DNA from: Kistimonas sp964291505
GTDB lineage: Bacteria > Pseudomonadota > Gammaproteobacteria > Pseudomonadales > Endozoicomonadaceae
Direction of reading: 5' to 3'
NCBI GenBank assembly: GCA_964291505.2
Contig: OZ220216.1
Location: 682,001 to 746,000, forward strand
Length of the DNA stretch: 64,000 nt
Made by a program: the position numbers and the translations under genes. Below the pieces are notes generated by a model that ran no database searches, was not told the origin of the DNA, and saw nothing but the letters and a program-made list of their open reading frames with translations. Positions 1 to 9,840 of the stretch are shown here, in pieces. Every line of letters begins with the position of its first letter. The first letter of the stretch is position 1.

Positions 1-521
1 TAACGCCGGTGACGCCCCCTGATCATGTCTGGAAAGCAGTGTGTGACCAAACCCGTCCGGCTGGTCGCTGGTGGGATAACCTACTGGTCTGGAAAAGCGC
101 TGCCGCCGGATTATTCGGCATATTGCTGGTGGTTGGGGTACTGCTTCTACGCAATCCTTACCCGGCCGTTAACGGTGATTATGTGTATGTTGTTCAGGGC
201 AATACAGCACGGCCTGAGTGGATTGTAAATGCGTCACTGTCGACGAGTACCGTCAGCATGAATGCCATCCAGCCAGTGGATCTGCCTAATGGGCAAGTCT
301 GTGAACTCTGGCTGATGCTCAAGGGGCAGGAACCGGTTTCTCTGGGCATCCTGCCGAAACAGGGCGTGAAGACGGTTGAACTCGAAAAGTCCTGGCGTGA
401 TCAGCTGGCGGAAACGCCGTTGGTGATTACGGTTGAATCACCACAAGGGGCGCCCAGTGGTTATAAGATGGGACCAGTGGTGAATCAGGGGGAATGGGTG
501 CCTGTTAGCAAGAGTATTTAA
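1..521 (+). CDS. Anti-sigma factor, RskA-like C-terminal part (5' end cut by window)
   Basis: The reading frame is open from base 3, so the GTG at 9 is probably an internal codon and the gene begins outside the window. About 173 residues are visible. A single hydrophobic segment (AAAGLFGILLVVGVLLL) follows a short cytoplasmic linker containing a TPPDHVW motif. An extracytoplasmic domain follows with a WLM/P-V-S-LGIL core and a VTVESPQGAPSG motif, typical of the RskA anti-sigma-K family. Such proteins tether an ECF sigma factor at the inner membrane; its sigma gene would be expected just upstream, outside the window. Family assignment is good, the partner sigma factor is inferred. Confidence 0.8.
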   Translation, partial: TPVTPPDHVWKAVCDQTRPAGRWWDNLLVWKSAAAGLFGILLVVGVLLLRNPYPAVNGDYVYVVQGNTARPEWIVNASLSTSTVSMNAIQPVDLPNGQVCELWLMLKGQEPVSLGILPKQGVKTVELEKSWRDQLAETPLVITVESPQGAPSGYKMGPVVNQGEWVPVSKSI

Positions 522-564
522 TGACAGGTTCTCTGTTGTCAGGGCTTGGAGCAGGCAGGTTATT

Positions 565-1131
565 TTAGGCTGTCTGCTCCCGAAACTTATCACAGTGGTA
601 GCGATAACATTTCATGGTGTCAGGCCAACTTTCCAGCGGCATGCCAGCTTTGCGTTTCAGGTGGTTCAGAAACTGTTTGGGTTCGGGTAACTGTGACCAG
701 ACCTGCGGAAGGAAGGTTGCACGGTGATGGCCGTCATCAATCAGCAGGCCGTCAATGCCGGGATGCAATTGTGCGAGCAAATCCTGTTCATCGTTGACCT
801 GCATTGGTTCCATAGGCGATAAGATCGAAATTTCTACAGTAATCTTTTCCAGCTCTTCAGCTGAGACCGGGGGAAAACGTGGATCCTTGAAAGCACTCGA
901 ATACGCATTGGCGGCGACATCATTGATGAGAGGGCGATGCGCTTCCAGAGAACCAATACAGCCGCGAAGAGTTTGATTAAGCGTCAGCGTCACAAAGCTG
1001 GCCCTGATACTCTTTAGCGGATTGGGAGCTGTTTCCGTTTCTGGCACCAGCGGCTTACCTGACTGCAGGCCGTTTTCGATACTCTTTCTTGCAATGGCCA
1101 GTAATTGCGCCTGGTCTTCTTCTGTCCACAT
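565..1131 (-). CDS. amrA: AmmeMemoRadiSam system protein A (AMMECR1 domain)
   Basis: A 188-residue protein made of a single AMMECR1 domain. The family signatures RGCIGSLEAHRPL and DPRFPPVSAEEL are plain, and the length is usual for bacterial members. AAAGGA lies 8-12 bases before the ATG. It ends 44 bases after the MEMO-family gene on the same strand, so the two probably form an operon, with the radical SAM partner divergent at 2121. The three-gene AmmeMemoRadiSam association is widely conserved, but the reaction it performs is not settled. Confidence 0.88.
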   Translation of the reverse strand: MWTEEDQAQLLAIARKSIENGLQSGKPLVPETETAPNPLKSIRASFVTLTLNQTLRGCIGSLEAHRPLINDVAANAYSSAFKDPRFPPVSAEELEKITVEISILSPMEPMQVNDEQDLLAQLHPGIDGLLIDDGHHRATFLPQVWSQLPEPKQFLNHLKRKAGMPLESWPDTMKCYRYHCDKFREQTA

Positions 1132-1175
1132 GGTGTTTTCCTTTCAGGCCAGTGTGGCTTCGCAATTAGCGTCAA

Positions 1176-1955
1176 TTATTGCAGGGCAAATGCGGCATAA
1201 CCCACGACCCGGTTTTTATCACCAGCGGTATCGCCAGAATTACAGACTTCCAGCGTAGAGACCTGCATGCCTTTCTGTCTGGCAACTTCCAGCAAACCAT
1301 TTAGCGGTCGGCAGCCACAGGCCTGGCCGCCGGTCAGGTTGGGGGTCAATTGTTCAATGGCTTTGATAGTGGCGGCATCCCGGGCGCGGGCTTCATCGTA
1401 GGTATGGTAATGGCTGAGATCGGTGCTGATCACAATCAGGGTTTCATCACCGCCCCAGATGGCTTCCAGCACTTCCGCAACGGCTATCGTTGAGGCGTCA
1501 CCCACAACCAGCGGTACCAGGTGGAAATCTTTCAGGCAACGCTGCAGAAAAGGAACCTGAACTTCTAATGAGTGCTCCATGGCATGAGCGGCATCCAGAA
1601 CCTGTACCTGACCCAGGCTGAGCAGGGTTTGCATGGCCTGGGTATCCAACGGAACTTCACCCAATGGCGTGGTAAAGGTTTCGCAGTCTGGCAATGCCAA
1701 GCCCCGGAAAGGCACTCGATGGCTGGGGCCCAGCAGAATGACCCGCCGAATCGTATCTGCCTGTTCCTGCAGCAGGCGATAGGCTGTCGCGGCTGTCTGC
1801 CCTGAATAGATATACCCGGCATGAGGCACTACCAGTATCTTGGGCGACAGATCCCGCTTCGGTGCATTGGCAAGGAAGGTGGCAATCGCAGCATCCAGCT
1901 TTTCGGTGTTGGCAGGATAGAAACTCCCTGCCACGGCAGGTTGTCGTGTTTTCAT
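1176..1955 (-). CDS. amrB: AmmeMemoRadiSam system protein B (MEMO family)
   Basis: This 259-residue protein has the MEMO fold signatures in order: VPHAGYIYSGQ (near residue 43), GPSHRVPFRGLALP, EHSLEVQVPFLQ, STDLSHYH and ACGCRPL. The His and Cys residues in these blocks correspond to the metal-binding pocket known from MEMO1. Bacterial members are related to class III extradiol dioxygenases, but no substrate is established. It starts about 165 bases from the divergent radical SAM gene, so all three system members are adjacent and probably share a control region at 1956-2120. Confidence 0.9.
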   Translation of the reverse strand: MKTRQPAVAGSFYPANTEKLDAAIATFLANAPKRDLSPKILVVPHAGYIYSGQTAATAYRLLQEQADTIRRVILLGPSHRVPFRGLALPDCETFTTPLGEVPLDTQAMQTLLSLGQVQVLDAAHAMEHSLEVQVPFLQRCLKDFHLVPLVVGDASTIAVAEVLEAIWGGDETLIVISTDLSHYHTYDEARARDAATIKAIEQLTPNLTGGQACGCRPLNGLLEVARQKGMQVSTLEVCNSGDTAGDKNRVVGYAAFALQ

Positions 1956-2120
1956 AGCAGGCCCCCGATTTGTCGAGCATAGTTAAGTATAACCATGACC
2001 CGGCAGGCGCATCAGAATATTTGCTGATCAAGCATGTTATGGATCGTGGTAATTGGTTTTTGCATCTCCGGACATTTTGCCTAATGCTTAGTGGCAGGAA
2101 ACTCTAAGGAGGGAATGGCC

Positions 2121-3215
2121 ATGGTTCAGGCATCCATCGTACCGCCATCGGCATTTCCGACCCGTTACTGGCATGGGCTGGAAGACGGGCGAATACAGTG
2201 TGATCTTTGCCCCCGGGCATGCAAGCTGCGGGAAGGGCAACAGGGACTCTGTTTTGTGCGGGAGCGTAGGGATGATGCGATTGTACTGACCAGTTATGGC
2301 CGTTCCAGCGGATTCTGCATTGACCCTATTGAAAAGAAACCCCTTAACCACTTTTTGCCGGGTACGCCGGTGTTGTCGTTTGGGACTGCCGGTTGCAACC
2401 TGGCCTGCAAGTTCTGCCAGAACTGGGATATCAGTAAATCCCGGCAGGTGGATTCCCTGGCAGACAGTGCCATGCCGGAACGGCTGGCCGCCGCAGCCGT
2501 TCAATTGAAATGCCGAAGTATGGCATTCACTTACAATGATCCCATTATTTTCCTTGAGTATGCGAACGATGTGGCCCAGGCCGGGCATGAAGTGGGTGTA
2601 CGTTCAGTAGCCGTCACGGCAGGTTATATTTGTGATGAACCGAGAGTCGATTTTTTCCGTCACATGGATGCTGCCAATATCGACCTTAAGGCATTTACAG
2701 AACGTTTTTACAAGAAAATTTGTGGTGGGGAACTGGCGCCGGTTTTGGAAACTCTGATTTACCTCCGTCAGGAAACCAATGTCTGGTTTGAGATCACAAC
2801 GTTGCTGATTCCGGATGAAAATGACTCCGATGCTGAACTGGACGCCATGACGGGCTGGATCGTTGAACATCTTGGGCCTGATGTGCCATTACATTTTTCA
2901 GCATTCCACCCAGACTGGAAAATGACGGACAAGCCCAACACCCCAGCGGCAACCCTGACTCGCGCACGAAAGATAGCGATGCAAAATGGCATTCGTTACT
3001 GCTACACCGGTAATGTGCATGATCCCGTCGGCAGTAGCACCTATTGCCATGCTTGTGGAGAGCGGTTGATTGAACGGGACTGGTATCAGCTGGGCGATTG
3101 GCAATTGAATGATAGGGGTTGTTGCAACCATTGCGGCGCTGAGTTGTCGGGCGTTTATGAACCGAATGCCGGCGACTGGGGTCGCCGGCGTATTCCGGTC
3201 AGGATGACAAGCTGA
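2121..3215 (+). CDS. amrS: AmmeMemoRadiSam system radical SAM enzyme
   Basis: Radical SAM protein of 364 residues. It has an N-terminal CDLCPRACKLREGQ segment and then the SAM [4Fe-4S] motif CNLACKFCQNW (CX3CX2C). A C-terminal zinc-ribbon-like tail follows, CHACGERL with CNHCGAEL. The frame is open to a GTG at 2091 and also has an ATG at 2115. The AAGGAGGG at 2107-2113 is too close to 2115 but sits 7 bases before the ATG at 2121, so I start there. It relates to pyruvate-formate-lyase-activating enzymes but is the standing partner of the AMMECR1 and MEMO genes beside it. Confidence 0.88.
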   Translation: MVQASIVPPSAFPTRYWHGLEDGRIQCDLCPRACKLREGQQGLCFVRERRDDAIVLTSYGRSSGFCIDPIEKKPLNHFLPGTPVLSFGTAGCNLACKFCQNWDISKSRQVDSLADSAMPERLAAAAVQLKCRSMAFTYNDPIIFLEYANDVAQAGHEVGVRSVAVTAGYICDEPRVDFFRHMDAANIDLKAFTERFYKKICGGELAPVLETLIYLRQETNVWFEITTLLIPDENDSDAELDAMTGWIVEHLGPDVPLHFSAFHPDWKMTDKPNTPAATLTRARKIAMQNGIRYCYTGNVHDPVGSSTYCHACGERLIERDWYQLGDWQLNDRGCCNHCGAELSGVYEPNAGDWGRRRIPVRMTS

Positions 3216-3235
3216 GTCGCGTCAAATGCGCAGTA

Positions 3236-5626
3236 TCAGTGGGCATCCTTGGCGAGTTCAGCAATTTCCTTGAGCCGCTCCAGTACCCGGTAGTTGATGG
3301 TGCCTTTCGGGTATTTGCCACGGCTGTTGAGTTTGCCGGGTTTCATATTGCAGAGGATCTCCAGAGCTTCTTCAACCTCTGATACCGCATAAACCGTAAA
3401 CTGCTTGGCACGGACGGCATCCTGAATTTCCGGTTTGAGCATCAGGTTGCGGACGTTGGAGGAAGGAATGATTACTCCTTGATTTTCCTTCAGTCCGCGG
3501 GCCTTACAGAGATCAAAGAACCCTTCAATCTTCTCGTTCACACCGCCGATAGCCTGCACCTGACCATGCTGGTTGATAGAACCGGTAATCGCCAGTCCCT
3601 GGTTAATCGGGATCTCAGTCAGTGCAGAAATCAGGCAGCAGAGTTCGGCCAGCGATGCACTGTCGCCATCGATGTAGCCATAGGACTGCTCCATCGCCAG
3701 GCTGGCAGAGATAGCCAGCGGGAAATGCTGGGCATAGCGGGCACCCAGGTAGCCGGTCAGGATCATGACCCCCTTGGAGTGAATGGCCTGACCCAGCTGA
3801 ACTTCCCGCTCAATATCAACAATGCCCTGAGAGCCCGGGTACACCGCGGCAGTAATGCGGGCGGGTGAACCAAAACTGGTGTCGCCAACAGCTAGGACGG
3901 TCAATCCATTGATCTTGCCGATGGCAGTGCCCTCGGTGTCAATCAGGATACTGCCTTCCAGCATCTCCTTCTGGATTTCCTTGCTGACCCGGCTGGTACG
4001 TTCCGCTTTGGCTTCCAGCGCCTTGTTGATGTGGTGATGGGTGATTTTCCGTCCCTTGGCCATTCGGCGGATGAAATCTGCCTCCGCCAGCAGGTCGAAC
4101 AGGTTACCAATATGGGCTGACAGGTGGCCCCGATGTTCTGCGAGACGTGAGCTGTGTTCCACCATACGGGCAACGGCCTGGGGAGTCAGTGCCGGATAGC
4201 CTTCGTCATCCGCCCTGGTTTTCAACAGGCGGGCAAAGGCGTGGATAGTGTCCGGTGTGCGTTCCAGGTAGCCGTCGAAATCCACCAGAACCCGGAACAT
4301 TTCGTGGAAGTCTGGATCCAGTTCCTGCAGGAGGTAATAGATCTGACGAGAACCAATCAGGATTACCTTGACGTTCAGAGGAATATCATCCGGCGTCAGG
4401 GTGATGGTGTTCACCAGTCCCAGTTCAGCAGCCGGTGATTCGATTTTCAGCTGTTCTTCTTTCAGCGCACGCTTAAGGGCTTCCCAGACAAACGGCTCAT
4501 CCAGCAGTTTGGCGGCTTCAATCACCAGGTAACCGCCATTGGCCTTGTGCAGGCTGCCGGGGCAGATCTGACGGTAACTGGTGATCAGGGCACCCATTTC
4601 GGCAGCATATTCCACCCGGCCAAACAGGTTCTTGTAGTTAGGGTGGGATTCAAAGACCACCGGCGCCGGTGATTTCTTTTTGTGCCCAACAACGATATTG
4701 GGAGAATACTGTTCTTCCAACTGGGCGCGCTTGCTACCGTCATCACGGGATTCGATGGCCCGTTCTTCTGCCAGGATTTCCACCACAACCTTATGCAGGT
4801 CCTGCTTCATGGCGGCCAGGTAGTTCAGGACATCTTTGTGTTTGCTGTACTTTTTCTTGAGCGGCTTGATCAGCGGCTCCAGCGCCTTGTCGATGGTGCT
4901 GTGGTTGAGTTTGCGCAGCTCCTCGCTGGATTCCCGTTTCCACTGGGGCAGTTCAGCCAGCCCATCGTTGAGCAGGGTTTCGAGTTCGGTGATGTCATTG
5001 TTGAAACGTTCCCGTTCCTCATCGGGCAGCCTGGCGAATTCAGTTTCATCCATAGCTTTGCCTTCGCACATAGGCGCGAAGGTCAGGGAGCCGGCTTCCC
5101 GGAACAGGGCGATGTTACGGCGCAGCGCTTCCTGTTCCACACGATCGATGGCCAGGTCATAACTCTTGTTGAAGTTGCGCTCAATAATGCTTTTGCGTTG
5201 CTGGTAGGTCGGATGTTCGAAGGCGGCCGGGAAGGTGTCCAGCAGGCCATCAATTAATGTGTCGAAATCTGCCTGAAGCACCTGGCCGGTGCCAGCCGGC
5301 AACTGCAGTACAGAGGGGGCGCGGGAATTATCAAAGTTGTTGACGTAAGCCCAGTCCGAGGGCTCTTCCATCCGCTTGGCTTCACTTTTCAGGTAGTGCC
5401 GTACGTAGGAGGTCCGGCCTGTGCCTGATTCCCCCATAACATAGATGTTATAGCCGGAACGCTGCATGGCGACGCCGAACTGGATGGCGCCGACAGCCCG
5501 TTCCTGCCCCAGCGTGCCGACAAACGGTTCCAGCTCGTCGGTGTCCTTGAAACCCAGCTCTGCCGGTGTCTGGCGGGCAGAAAGATGGTTGGCGGCGACT
5601 TTTAGCTTGTTCACTGCGGTTGACAT
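3236..5626 (-). CDS. Lon-family ATP-dependent protease (LonB-like, AAA_32 + S16)
   Basis: About 796 residues. It has an N-terminal domain, then a Walker A (GESGTGRTS) near residue 70, a long helical insertion, and a second part of the ATPase with sensor motifs. The C-terminal S16 domain carries the catalytic Ser in GDSASLAEL and the catalytic Lys in NEKIEGFFDLC. This is the large gammaproteobacterial Lon paralogue, distinct from canonical Lon and with the split ATPase of the LonB/AAA_32 group. A TTG at 5659 extends the frame, but the ATG at 5626 with AGGGAA upstream gives the family's usual start (MSTAVNKL). It is probably cytoplasmic and acts in protein quality control. Confidence 0.87.
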   Translation of the reverse strand: MSTAVNKLKVAANHLSARQTPAELGFKDTDELEPFVGTLGQERAVGAIQFGVAMQRSGYNIYVMGESGTGRTSYVRHYLKSEAKRMEEPSDWAYVNNFDNSRAPSVLQLPAGTGQVLQADFDTLIDGLLDTFPAAFEHPTYQQRKSIIERNFNKSYDLAIDRVEQEALRRNIALFREAGSLTFAPMCEGKAMDETEFARLPDEERERFNNDITELETLLNDGLAELPQWKRESSEELRKLNHSTIDKALEPLIKPLKKKYSKHKDVLNYLAAMKQDLHKVVVEILAEERAIESRDDGSKRAQLEEQYSPNIVVGHKKKSPAPVVFESHPNYKNLFGRVEYAAEMGALITSYRQICPGSLHKANGGYLVIEAAKLLDEPFVWEALKRALKEEQLKIESPAAELGLVNTITLTPDDIPLNVKVILIGSRQIYYLLQELDPDFHEMFRVLVDFDGYLERTPDTIHAFARLLKTRADDEGYPALTPQAVARMVEHSSRLAEHRGHLSAHIGNLFDLLAEADFIRRMAKGRKITHHHINKALEAKAERTSRVSKEIQKEMLEGSILIDTEGTAIGKINGLTVLAVGDTSFGSPARITAAVYPGSQGIVDIEREVQLGQAIHSKGVMILTGYLGARYAQHFPLAISASLAMEQSYGYIDGDSASLAELCCLISALTEIPINQGLAITGSINQHGQVQAIGGVNEKIEGFFDLCKARGLKENQGVIIPSSNVRNLMLKPEIQDAVRAKQFTVYAVSEVEEALEILCNMKPGKLNSRGKYPKGTINYRVLERLKEIAELAKDAH

Positions 5627-6092
5627 TAAGATCGTTTTCCCTGAGCTGTTTCTCTTCAATAATACCTTAATCCGCCCAGTCGCAGGACTGTCTTGGCGGT
5701 TAACCCGGGTTTCCGGATCGGATGGAACCTTCTGGGTGGTGTACAGGTTCCGGTACGGCTTGGGACGGGGATATTACAGGTAGTCTGAGGTTAATTATTG
5801 TCGGATTACAACGGCCTGACAAACCCGGATTGACTGATTGCTAAACCCCTGTTTTGTTTGTGGTATTTAATATCATGAAATTAGGAACTTTTTGACCAAA
5901 AAGTTGTCTATGCTTCGTTCGCTTTGAATATGTGCCTGCGGTGTTATCGCGAGGTCGCGGTGCATAGTAACGGGATATCCAACGGGCCAGGGATGTGTGC
6001 TGACATATACCTCTCGGACGCTCTTTATACAGCCGAGGGCGGTCAGGCGAACCAAAACTGTGTTGAACCTGTGGAGACTGGATCAGACAGCG
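5627..6092. other. Intergenic region, 466 bp, divergent genes
   Basis: The gap separates the divergently transcribed Lon-family protease and ABC transporter genes and must hold both promoters. I see one weak 7-bp inverted repeat (GGAACCT at 5724-5730 with AGGTTCC at 5745-5751) and an AT-rich stretch at 5855-5910. No convincing coding frame or RNA gene is visible. Confidence 0.5.
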
Positions 6093-7040
6093 ATGATAAC
6101 AATCGACAACCTCAAAAAGACCTTTGGCCGGTTCACGGCCGTCGACGGAATTACCTTTTCTGTCGGGCCGGGCGAAGTGCTTGGCTTTCTGGGCCCCAAC
6201 GGGGCCGGCAAATCCACCACCATGAAGATGATCAGCGGCTTTATCAAGCCTACCTCGGGCGCTGTCAGCGTCTGTGGGCATGATGTGCTTCGGGATCCGG
6301 TTGCTGCCAAGCGGATGCTGGGTTACCTGCCGGAAGGGGCACCTGCCTACGGTGAAATGACCCCGGCCCGCTTTCTGGATTTTATTGCGGATATCCGTGG
6401 CTTGAAAGGCGATGACAAAGCCGTCCGCATCCAGCACGTGGTAGCGCAGCTGGCGCTCGAATCAGTCATGCATCAATCCATTGATACACTTTCCAAGGGG
6501 TTCCGTCGCCGGGTCGGTATTGCCCAGGCCATTTTGCACGACCCGGCGGTACTGATCCTCGATGAACCGACGGATGGGCTGGATCCAAACCAGAAGCATC
6601 AGGTTCGGGAACTGATCCGCAGCCTGTCAGAAGAAAAGATTGTCATTATTTCTACCCATATTCTGGAAGAGGTTACCGCCGTGTGTACCCGCGCCATTGT
6701 GATAGCCGGTGGTCGCGTATTAGCGGATGCATCACCGGATGAGCTGGAGCGCCGTTCCCGCTACCACCGTGCTCTCACCGTAATCCTGCCGGACGTGGCG
6801 CAGGAAGAGGCAAAGGTCTGTCTTGGTCAATTGCCCGGAGTTGCTGGTGTTGAAGTGGGTATTGATCAGGCTGCGCGTTACACGCTGCTGCCGGAGGCCA
6901 ACGCTGACCTGTTCCCTGCCGTGAACCAGTTGCTGCAGGAAAAAGGATGGTCCGTGGACGAACTATATGTGGAACGTGGTCGTCTGGATGATGTGTTCCG
7001 GATGCTGACCCGTGGTGAGCTGCAGAGGGAGGTGGCCTGA
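6093..7040 (+). CDS. ABC transporter ATP-binding protein, GldA-like
   Basis: ATPase of 315 residues. It has Walker A GPNGAGKST, a signature region LSKGFRRRVGIAQAI, Walker B AVLILDEPTDGLDP and the switch His in STHILEEV. An extra C-terminal domain of about 90 residues ends in ERGRLDDVFRMLT, as usual in ABC-2 type exporters. The frame extends upstream to 5997, but MITIDNLKKTFG at 6093 is the natural start. It overlaps the permease gene by one base (TGATG), implying translational coupling. Together with the next two genes it forms a GldA/GldF/GldG-like exporter whose substrate is unknown. Confidence 0.88.
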   Translation: MITIDNLKKTFGRFTAVDGITFSVGPGEVLGFLGPNGAGKSTTMKMISGFIKPTSGAVSVCGHDVLRDPVAAKRMLGYLPEGAPAYGEMTPARFLDFIADIRGLKGDDKAVRIQHVVAQLALESVMHQSIDTLSKGFRRRVGIAQAILHDPAVLILDEPTDGLDPNQKHQVRELIRSLSEEKIVIISTHILEEVTAVCTRAIVIAGGRVLADASPDELERRSRYHRALTVILPDVAQEEAKVCLGQLPGVAGVEVGIDQAARYTLLPEANADLFPAVNQLLQEKGWSVDELYVERGRLDDVFRMLTRGELQREVA

Positions 7041-7774
7041 TGCACAGCGTTAATGTGATCTTCCGGCGCGAACTGAGCAGCTATTTCGCCACGCCGCTCG
7101 CGTATGTCTATATCGTGATTTTTCTGATGATGACCGGCGTCTTCACTTTTTATCTGGGGAATTTCTTCGAGCGTCGTCAGGCTGACCTGATGCCGTTTTT
7201 TATGTTCCACCCCTGGTTGTACCTCTTTCTAATCCCGGCTGTGAGCATGCGGCTATGGGCCGAGGAACGTAAGACCGGCACGCTGGAGCTACTGCTGACC
7301 TTGCCCGTCAGTCTGGGGCAGGCGGTGTTGGGCAAGTTCCTGGCAGCCTGGGTCTTTACCGGTCTGGCGCTGTTGCTGACCTTTCCCATGTGGCTGACGG
7401 TCAATTACCTCGGTAGTCCGGATAACGGCGTTATTCTTGCGAGTTACCTGGGTAGCTGGTTGATGGCGGGTGGATTCATCGCTGTCGGTTCATGCATGTC
7501 GGCATCGACCAGTAATCAGGTCATTGCCTTTATTCTCAGTGTGGTTGTCTGCTTCCTGCTGGTTGTAGCGGGCTATCCGATTGTACTGGATGCCTTCCAG
7601 TCCTGGGCACCGGCTTCGGTTGTTGATGCCATTGGTGCACTCAGTTTCCTGACGCACTTTGAAGCAATCAGCAAAGGGGTGCTGGATCTGCGGGATGTGA
7701 TGTATTTCCTGATCATGATGGCGGCATGGCTTCTGGCCACAGCCATTGTCATTGATATGAAAAAGGCAGACTGA
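7040..7774 (+). CDS. ABC-2 type permease, GldF-like
   Basis: A 244-residue integral membrane protein with about six hydrophobic segments. It begins with the usual NVIFRRELSSYFATPLAYVYI block of the GldF/ABC-2 family. The ERKTGTLELLLTLPVS motif, shared by ABC-2 permeases, lies in the cytoplasmic loop. It overlaps the ATPase stop codon by one base and is followed after 10 bases by the auxiliary protein gene. It should form the membrane channel for the ATPase encoded before it. Confidence 0.87.
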   Translation: MHSVNVIFRRELSSYFATPLAYVYIVIFLMMTGVFTFYLGNFFERRQADLMPFFMFHPWLYLFLIPAVSMRLWAEERKTGTLELLLTLPVSLGQAVLGKFLAAWVFTGLALLLTFPMWLTVNYLGSPDNGVILASYLGSWLMAGGFIAVGSCMSASTSNQVIAFILSVVVCFLLVVAGYPIVLDAFQSWAPASVVDAIGALSFLTHFEAISKGVLDLRDVMYFLIMMAAWLLATAIVIDMKKAD

Positions 7775-7784
7775 GGAGCAGGCG

Positions 7785-9836
7785 ATGACGAACAAACTGT
7801 TTTCAAAGACAGGGCTCGTGGCGCTGGCTGTGTTGGTACTGCTGGCGACGGTTGTGATCCAGATGGCGTTTCGTGGCGCCCGGGTCGACCTGACGGAAGA
7901 TCATCTCTATACCCTGTCTCAGGGAACCCGGAACCTGATGCAAGACCTGCAGGAACCGGTGACCCTGAAGCTCTTTTATTCCCGTAAGGCGACGGAAGGT
8001 ATCCCGCAGTTACGTAACTATGCCAACCGGGTCGAAGAGCTGTTAGGCGAATACGCCCAGGCATCCGGCGGAAAGGTCACGCTGGAAGTGATTGATCCTG
8101 AACCTTTCTCAGAACAGGAAGATGAGGCTGCCGGGTACGGGCTACAGGCTGTGCCGCTCTCCATGGGCAACAAAGAGGTTTACTTTGGACTGGTTGCTTT
8201 GAGCGGTGGCGCTAAGAAGGGTGAAAAGGTTGCTGTGGCGGAAACGCAAACAGACATTCCGATGACGGATAAAGGCCGTCAGGAAATTATTGGCTTTTTC
8301 CACCCGGACAAGGAGCGATTCCTGGAGTATGACATCAGCAACCTGATTTACTCGGTTGGCCAGAAAACCCGTCCCAAGGTCGCAGTGATCAGTGGTGTAC
8401 CGGTTAACGGTGGTTACGATTACATGGCCCAACGTCCCGGGCAATCCTGGATGAGTATTACCCAGCTGGAGCAGTTATATGACGTTCAGTATCTGGGGAA
8501 TACGGTAAAAACCATTCCTGACGATGTAGGTTTACTGGTGCTGATCCTGCCGGATGAAGTGTCTGACGATACGCTGTATGCCATTGACCAGTATGTCCTT
8601 AAGGGTGGCCATGCCCTGGTATTCCTGGATCCCTATGCAGAAGAGTCTGCCCAGGGTGGTGGCATGATGGGTGGCGGTAGTGCGCCGCGTTCCGCTTACC
8701 TGGAAACCTTACTGGGTGCCTGGGGCGTTGAAATGGTGCCGGAACGGTTTGTGGCAGATGAGGATCATGCCCTGGCTGTTGGTGGTCGGTCGGGACGTCC
8801 AGTGCGTCATTTGGGGATTCTTGGGCTTGGTGAGGATAGCTTTGATTCTGATGACGTAGTGACGGCGAATCTTAAAACCGTCAATTTCGCCAGTGCGGGT
8901 GCGATCAAGCTGAAGGACAACGCACTGGTCACGATGGAACCCCTGATTCAGTCCGGCATCAACTCAGCATTGCTGGATTCTGCGCAACTGGCCATGCTTT
9001 ACGATCCCAAGGTGCTCTATAAGGATTACCAGCCTGCCGGTGAGCACTATGTGCTGGCGGCAAGGATCACCGGGAATGTTAAAACCGCCTTCCCTGATGG
9101 ACGCCCCCAGCCAAAAGCGGAGGCTCTGGATGACGAGAATACTCCGCTGGATGTGATCTCAGAACCAATCGCTGAAGATCAATCGTTGCCTGCTGAGACT
9201 GCTGTCTCCGAGGAAGAGGAAGAAGAGGTTGTTGAGGGTGAGTCGGATGAAGCCGCCAAAGAAACACCTCAGGTCATGACCTCACGGAAACCGGTCAACT
9301 TGATATTAGTGGCGGATACCGATGTGCTCTCTAACCGCCTCTGGGTTCAGGTGAACAACTTCTTTGGCCAGCAGATGGCGACACCGTTTGCCAATAATGG
9401 CGATATGGTGGTGAACATGGTGGACAATCTCATCGGCAATGCGGATCTGATCAGTATTCGCAGTCGAGGACAGTATTCACGGCCATTCACTCGGGTTGAT
9501 GCACTGGAGCGGGAGGCTCAGGCCAGTTTCATGAATAAGGAAGAAGCGCTGACACAACGGCTGCAGGAAACCGAAAACAAGCTATTGGAGTTGCAGGCGG
9601 GCAAACAGGGGCAAGATGCCATGATCCTGAGTGACGATCAACAAAAGGAACTGGCGCGCTTCCAGCAGGAAAAACTGAAGATCCGTAAAGAACTTCGGGA
9701 TGTGCAGCATCAGCTGAATCAGGATATTGAGAGTTTGGGCACGCGCCTGAAATTGATCAATATTTTTGCAGTGCCACTACTGCTGACCCTTATTGTGATT
9801 GGTTTGCGGATTCGACAAACCCGGCGTCAGCATTGA
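7785..9836 (+). CDS. GldG-family auxiliary component of an ABC exporter
   Basis: 683 residues. An N-terminal membrane helix (LVALAVLVLLATVVIQMAF) is followed by the GldG-type domain with the RVDLTEDHLYTLSQGT motif. A large periplasmic region comes next and a C-terminal helix (INIFAVPLLLTLIVIGL) precedes the last few residues. A Glu-rich linker lies around residue 476, and a coiled-coil-prone segment (EALTQRLQETENKLLELQ) precedes the last helix. In many gammaproteobacteria a DUF4340 gene follows this trio. Here a strong terminator follows at once, so that partner is absent locally. Confidence 0.85.
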   Translation: MTNKLFSKTGLVALAVLVLLATVVIQMAFRGARVDLTEDHLYTLSQGTRNLMQDLQEPVTLKLFYSRKATEGIPQLRNYANRVEELLGEYAQASGGKVTLEVIDPEPFSEQEDEAAGYGLQAVPLSMGNKEVYFGLVALSGGAKKGEKVAVAETQTDIPMTDKGRQEIIGFFHPDKERFLEYDISNLIYSVGQKTRPKVAVISGVPVNGGYDYMAQRPGQSWMSITQLEQLYDVQYLGNTVKTIPDDVGLLVLILPDEVSDDTLYAIDQYVLKGGHALVFLDPYAEESAQGGGMMGGGSAPRSAYLETLLGAWGVEMVPERFVADEDHALAVGGRSGRPVRHLGILGLGEDSFDSDDVVTANLKTVNFASAGAIKLKDNALVTMEPLIQSGINSALLDSAQLAMLYDPKVLYKDYQPAGEHYVLAARITGNVKTAFPDGRPQPKAEALDDENTPLDVISEPIAEDQSLPAETAVSEEEEEEVVEGESDEAAKETPQVMTSRKPVNLILVADTDVLSNRLWVQVNNFFGQQMATPFANNGDMVVNMVDNLIGNADLISIRSRGQYSRPFTRVDALEREAQASFMNKEEALTQRLQETENKLLELQAGKQGQDAMILSDDQQKELARFQQEKLKIRKELRDVQHQLNQDIESLGTRLKLINIFAVPLLLTLIVIGLRIRQTRRQH

Positions 9837-9840
9837 GGTA

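Noticed and set aside
548..580. Hairpin at the end of the AMMECR1 gene as a terminator
   Set aside because: The arms have a mismatch, overlap the stop codon and are not followed by a T-run on either strand.
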